Positions 59,361 through 64,000 of a DNA stretch of 64,000 nt are shown here, one piece after another. Position numbers and translations under genes: made by a program. Each line of letters starts with the position of its first letter. Positions within the stretch are counted from its first letter, which is position 1. The DNA comes from Chrysemys picta bellii (Eukaryota > Chordata > Testudines > Emydidae). The notes under the pieces were generated by a model. It searched no databases and was not told the origin of the DNA. It saw only the letters and a program-made list of their open reading frames with translations. The stretch lies in the NCBI RefSeq assembly GCF_011386835.1, contig NC_088805.1:20270836-20334835 (forward strand), read 5' to 3'.

Positions 59361-61420
59361 GTGAGCGGCTCCCGGGCGGGGGGCGGGCGGCAGGCGTAGA
59401 GCCCGGCCTGGAGCTCGCTGCCCCCCGGGGCAGAGCTGGTCGCCTCCAGCAGACCAGGGAAGCACGTGGGGAGGGGTCCCTGGGTGCCCGCTGGGGAGGG
59501 GGAGGACTCCCACATCTGCTTCTGGTCAGTATCGCCTGTTGGGTGTGAAGGTAGCTGCCAGGGAGGTGGACGGGAACAGAGCGGGAAAGGGAGGTGTGTG
59601 TCCAGGAGTAGTTGTGAATTATCTCCAGTTTTCAGGTCTGCAGTTTGCCCCCAAAGTTTGTTGGTCACATGTCTGAAAAAAATATTTGTAAAGTTAAGGG
59701 GTGGATGGGAACTCTGTGTGTGTGTGTGTGTGTACACACGTGCGCAGACTTAAATATCGGATTTATTAGCAATCCGTGCATAACCTGGAATCACATTGCC
59801 ATGTTTGGTTTCAACATTTACTTTCAAAACCACGTCTGTTACATTCTTAGAGTATGCATCTTTTGTCCCGTTGTTGATAGTACCATGTGGTTCTTTAATG
59901 ACACTGGCACTTAAATCTGATAAGATCTTGCGGGGTGGGAGGAAATAACAAAGCATGCACCACTTTTTTTACTGGACTCAATTCTGATTCACCAGCCTTG
60001 AAAAATCTCATTAGATATACAAATGAGATTATGTTCCATGATGGATAGAACATGCTAATTGATCAAAGTTACTACAGGACTACTAGTCTTTCATACAGAA
60101 ACTGCTTCTTGAATGACAAGTGCATTGAAATTTGCAAAGATTCATAAACTGCTGAATGTGAAATACTGGGGGATTAAGTATATAATTAAATAAGTGAGTG
60201 CTTTGGACAAGAAGAGAGAGAAGGAATAAATGTTACATTTACAATATAATGTAACATATGCCTTAAATTTAGTGCCAGATAGAATTTATACATATTTTTA
60301 AATTATAGCAAATGTGCTTGCAATTGGATTGTAAGAATCTTCTTAATCATAACATTGATTTAACAAAGGCTGCTGCAGCCCCAAAATGCAGAAAAACTCT
60401 GTTAGTGTCAATGTGTATTGCTGCCTTCTCCTCCCCTTGCTATTTTCTGAATGACGGTATAAATCTAAACAGTTTAGACTATTATGGTAATAAGTAGTGT
60501 ACCCAGGCAAGTAATAACATAGCACAGATTGTTCCCCCCCCACCTCCCTCACACATGCAAGTGTGTGTGTGTGTGTATCACATGCAAATACACACAATTG
60601 AGCATGAGAGAGTTGTGTCTACAGTTGGGTGTTTTACTAACAGCTCAAAGGAGATGTCAAGAATAAGCAAATTTAGGGATAAATCCTGCCCCCCAGCTGC
60701 ACCCCGGCAATAGGGGGCCTGGACTGCAGTGGATCAGTCCACACCCTGTGCCCAGCAGAGTGGGCTGTGTGAGGCGCTCTGGGCTCCAGTGCTCAGAGTT
60801 GTTTTGAGGAAGGATGGGAAAGAGCAGAGCTTTTTCCTCTGAATATTTCACCCAGTGAAGTGTGGGTGCAGGTGCCATAGGGATGCTGCAGTGGCTGCAG
60901 AGCAGTTCTGCTGCTGTGCCACAGGTTGTGGGGCAGATTCCTTCTTTCCAAGCCAAAATCCCCAACAACCCAGTTAATTAAGCTATGAGCTGGGGATAGG
61001 ATCTGGCTCTTAGCGCATTGATTTTTAGGTAACTGCATGCATAAGGTGTGATTCTAGGTGGAATCTTAATACCAGTGAGATCAGTCCTGCTTGATAACTT
61101 CTCTGGAAGTCAATGGGAGCTCTCAGTGTGCCAGGCATAAAGAGCTAGGCAGGCACCATGGCATGTGGTTGCTGTGGGCTTGCATTAAACAGGAAGTTCT
61201 TTGTAATTTCGACTGGTTTTGTTGGCAATTTGCTGGGTCTGGGGGATCCATTTGTATTACGTGCCCTTTGGGCAACAAAAAGTCTCTGGGCCTTTGCTAA
61301 GTTACATAAGTGAATACTCAGGCCAAGCGCCACTGAAATCAGTCCAGTTGCCTTAGTATAAGTGCATTCAGAATCAGGCCATCTATGTTTGGGTTAGGCT
61401 CATGTGTTTTCTTTTTTAAT

Positions 61421-61623
61421 GGGGGGAGGGATAGCTCAGTGGTTTGAGCATTGGCCTACTAAACCCAGGGTTGTGAGTTCAATCCTTGAGGGGGGCAGTT
61501 AGGGATCTACAGGAAAAAAAAATCTGGCTGGGATGATTTAGTGGGGGATTGGTCCTGCTTTGAGCAGGGGGTTGGACTAGATGACCTCCTGAGGTCCCTT
61601 CCAACCCTGATATTCTCTGATTT
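61421..61623 (+). mobile_element. Cry I-type tRNA-derived SINE in GALNT9 intron 1
   Basis: A full-length copy: A box (gatagctcagtggtttgagc), B box (gggttgtgagttcaatcc), a middle A-rich stretch and the CR1-like tail (ggttggactagatgacctcc, gaggtcccttccaaccctga, ATTCTCTGA). The B box is closer to the tRNA consensus (GTTCAATCC) than in the copy at 7302. It has the same orientation as the gene. Confidence 0.88.
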
Positions 61624-62333
61624 AGCAGGAAGCACTTTGCTCTGACACTGTAATTGCAAGTAAGTCTGTTTATGAAAGAGTTATGTACTGTCTTAGGGAA
61701 AGCTCATGATATTAGATTCAGGTTCAAATTGCTCCAGAGCTGTGCAGTTTCATCCTGGTACACACTACACTATTGCTCTACATCTGGGTTTCCCAAACTT
61801 TGTCATAATACTTGTCCTCTAAGGTGTGAGAGAGACTTCCCAGGCCTTCTCTAATGTTCTCTTTTATTGGGACCAGTGATCCACTGGGAATGCAGACTGT
61901 AACCAGAATGGCTCTGATCCTGCATTCCTTGTACATGTTAAATCTCAGAGCCCTGAGTGGCAGTTCTGAGTAATGGCAGCTCAGGATGGGGACTGGGGTC
62001 TGGCCAGCTCATTCATTTTTCTCCTTATTGTTGAGTCATTTCCACGTTGGTCTCAGCAAATGAAGTACCATCTTCTGAAGACTTAGTATTTGATAAGGAA
62101 TACCCCAGTATTCCATACTGGGCTCTGATTATGCTTAGTCCTAAACAAGGAAGACCTCATTTATATTTTCCATGGACCTGCCTGTAGCGCCAGTCATAGA
62201 GAAAGGACCTTCCGCAGGGAGACCAACTTCATAGTTTGAAACGTGCTGGTCAAAAAACCTGTCTCCTCTATTTGTTTCCATTCAGCCAAGAAAATGTTAT
62301 CATACTTCTTAGAACTCACCTTCTCTAGAAAGA

Positions 62334-62362
62334 AAAAAAAAAAAAGGGCGGGGGGGGGGGGG
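62334..62362. repeat. A-run followed by G-run
   Basis: A run of A is followed directly by gggcg and then an uninterrupted G stretch of 13 or more. Such a tract can form G-quadruplex DNA and is prone to length errors in sequencing. Confidence 0.85.
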
Positions 62363-64000
62363 AAGAGTTACATGTGTATCATGTGCCCGCTCAAAACTGT
62401 TCAGCTGAAGTCCACAGGCAACAACCATATTAACTTTCAATTCTGAATAAAATGTACCAATATCCCTTCATCCATGCAACACCCACAAAGATGCCTATAC
62501 TAAAGTTCCTATGTGAAAGCCACTGCAAGGAAGTATAATCCTAAGAATTATATATCTCGTGAAACAGGAAGAATTTTTAGAATTGTATGAATAAATATTG
62601 CCAGGCATCCCTGTATAAATGTGCAAACATACAATTGTTTTCAATATACTGATCCTCTGAATTCCCATAGTCTTAGAAAATACGTATTTCTGAAAGCTTC
62701 CAGCATACCCAGCTGCTGCTTGCTGCAGAAGTAAGGCAGCAAGGGGGAATCACGTGACTATAGAATTTACTTGATAGGGTTTATATAAATCTGTTAAGTT
62801 CATGGCTTTCAAAATATCATCTGTAATGAACATTGAACTATTTTAGCTCCAGTTCATCAATCTATGTATTATCCTAAATTTATTCAAATGTTTCTTTTCA
62901 GTGACTATTACTTATCTAAAAGTCAACATTGATATTATGGCAGGAACAACAGACAGCAATTTATGAAATAGAATAACGATAATTTCTGATCATTCTGGTT
63001 TTTTATCTTGCAGCAAGATTTAATTGGCTAGATTTCCCCTAATTAGTTCTGCATCTGACTCTGTTGCTAATAATTTACCATAGAGAGTGAAAAATGTTTA
63101 ATATCCCCAACTAGTGCATAACCTTTCGTGCCAAAAGCAATTGAAGGGTCAGACTGCAATTTTACCGTAATAGCCTTTGTCCCTTTTCACTGTCTCTCTC
63201 CAGAAATACACAACAGTCAATACAGCATGTAATTAGATTTCATTCAATCTGAAAAGATTAAGAGAGTTTTCATCTTCTCATTATGTATGCTCACATCATG
63301 CCTTCCTACCCATGGTTTCCTTATTAGACCTCTTTGCCCTGTTAGGTTGCAGACATGGAGGGATAACTTTTGAATATTCTCTTTAATTCAGCAGATTATC
63401 ATTCTTTACACATAATAATTTGATTTTGTTCTCTTTGGGAAGATTAAATACAACGGCAATTTTCAGTGTGATAAATGGATCTTAAATTGCATATGTATTG
63501 CACGGAGGGAAGAAGTGGACATTTCACATAATTGCAGCACGCAGACTTAAAATTATGTAAATAGCAAGTCCTGGACACAGACGACTGATTCATGCAGGCT
63601 CTGACTCCTGATTTTAGAGTGTACTGGAAGCAAAGTGATTGCATTTAAAATTCAGTTGGGCAATCTGCATACTTAAGAGGTACAGCAGTATTTTTAAAAG
63701 GACAGTTTATCCTTTGCAGGCTAGGAACTGGTTGAAAATGAGCCTTTTCAAATTTCCATATGGGTTATAAGGGTTGGAAACGGGATGCGAATGAATCATT
63801 TTAAATGCCCACATCAGATTTGTCAAAAAGAAGCTTTTACAGCTGGAGTCTTTCAGATGAAGGGTAATTCCTTTGCAGAAAGTAGAGGCAAAGCCATGTG
63901 TACAAGAGGGCGGATTAAGTGTGACTTCTAGCTTTGCATTAATGAAACTGCTCCTTTCGGAGACCAGAGAGAGTCTTCCATTGTAACTATTTAATTTGAT

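Larger units (their letters stand above)
58490..59420. promoter_or_regulatory. GALNT9: CpG island promoter of GALNT9
   Basis: Composition shifts abruptly from AT-rich flanks to very GC- and CpG-rich sequence that covers the start codon and all of exon 1. A cluster of GC boxes (ggggcggggcgggggc, about 58880-58895) offers Sp1-type sites. No TATA box is seen near the start, so dispersed CpG-type initiation is likely. The transcription start cannot be placed from sequence alone. Long open frames on both strands here reflect the scarcity of stop codons in GC-rich DNA. Confidence 0.8.
59361..64000 (+). other. GALNT9: GALNT9 intron 1 (5' part)
   Basis: The intron begins GTGAGC at 59361 and runs off the window with no acceptor-exon pair recognised. 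It holds TG runs at 59714-59733 and 60561-60577, a Cry I SINE at 61421 and an A-run/G-run junction at 62334-62362. The segment 62500-64000 is AT-rich with no assigned repeat. No alternative exon is supported. Confidence 0.8.

Noticed and set aside
58475..59737. 420-codon minus-strand open frame antisense to GALNT9 exon 1
   Set aside because: It is open because the CpG island has few stops. It runs through a MITE-adjacent edge and a TG microsatellite, has a low-complexity Pro/Arg/Ala composition, and shows no domain.
61790..61830. Possible hAT left end (ctgggtttcccaaactt)
   Set aside because: No inverted partner or target duplication was found downstream.
1..64000. CRISPR arrays, operons, prophage or bacterial defence systems
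   Set aside because: The window is vertebrate nuclear DNA. No spaced direct repeats or prokaryotic gene packing is present.

Overview
The window looks like nuclear DNA of a cryptodiran turtle. The main evidence is the repeat content: two tRNA-headed SINEs with a CR1-like tail (the turtle Cry I / tortoise PolIII type), CR1 3' ends, Harbinger and hAT elements, Penelope-type tails and many decayed MIR-like SINEs. The species cannot be read from the sequence, and no prokaryotic gene organisation is present.

Only one host gene is supported. Exon 1 of GALNT9 (polypeptide N-acetylgalactosaminyltransferase 9, plus strand) starts at 59117 and ends at a splice donor at 59360/59361. It lies in a CpG island at about 58490-59420. 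The last 4.6 kb of the window is the start of intron 1. The catalytic and lectin domains must be encoded downstream of the window. The first 58 kb is gene-poor upstream DNA in which I could support no host exon.

Layout. 1-10 kb: Penelope-like tails, a perfect 63-bp inverted duplication of one such tail, a small hAT-like element, a Cry I SINE and a Harbinger-type MITE. 11-15 kb: a MIR-like SINE split by the 3' end of a Ty3/gypsy-type element with a 1.1-kb LTR, then a minus-strand 3' end of a zinc-finger LINE. 17-18 kb: a hAT MITE inside a SINE tail with an 8-bp duplication. 21-29 kb: L2/L3-like debris, three cut-and-paste elements with target duplications, and a CR1 split by a 59-bp Penelope-like insert. 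31-36 kb: simple repeats and palindromic repeats. 39.7-41.3 kb: a broken PIF/Harbinger transposase. 44 kb: a 686-bp solo LTR. 45.7-47.6 kb: a long but broken LINE reverse transcriptase ending in a C2H2 zinc finger. 52 kb: an L2/Rex-like LINE fragment. 57.6-58.5 kb: two copies of the hAT MITE, one touching the GALNT9 CpG island.

The most informative signals are nested insertions with readable target-site duplications, which give a relative history of transposition. The fold-back Penelope-type insertion at 5242-5427 is the most unusual. Its junction falls where a hammerhead-ribozyme-like core would be expected. Family names rest on reading motifs by eye; no database search was run.
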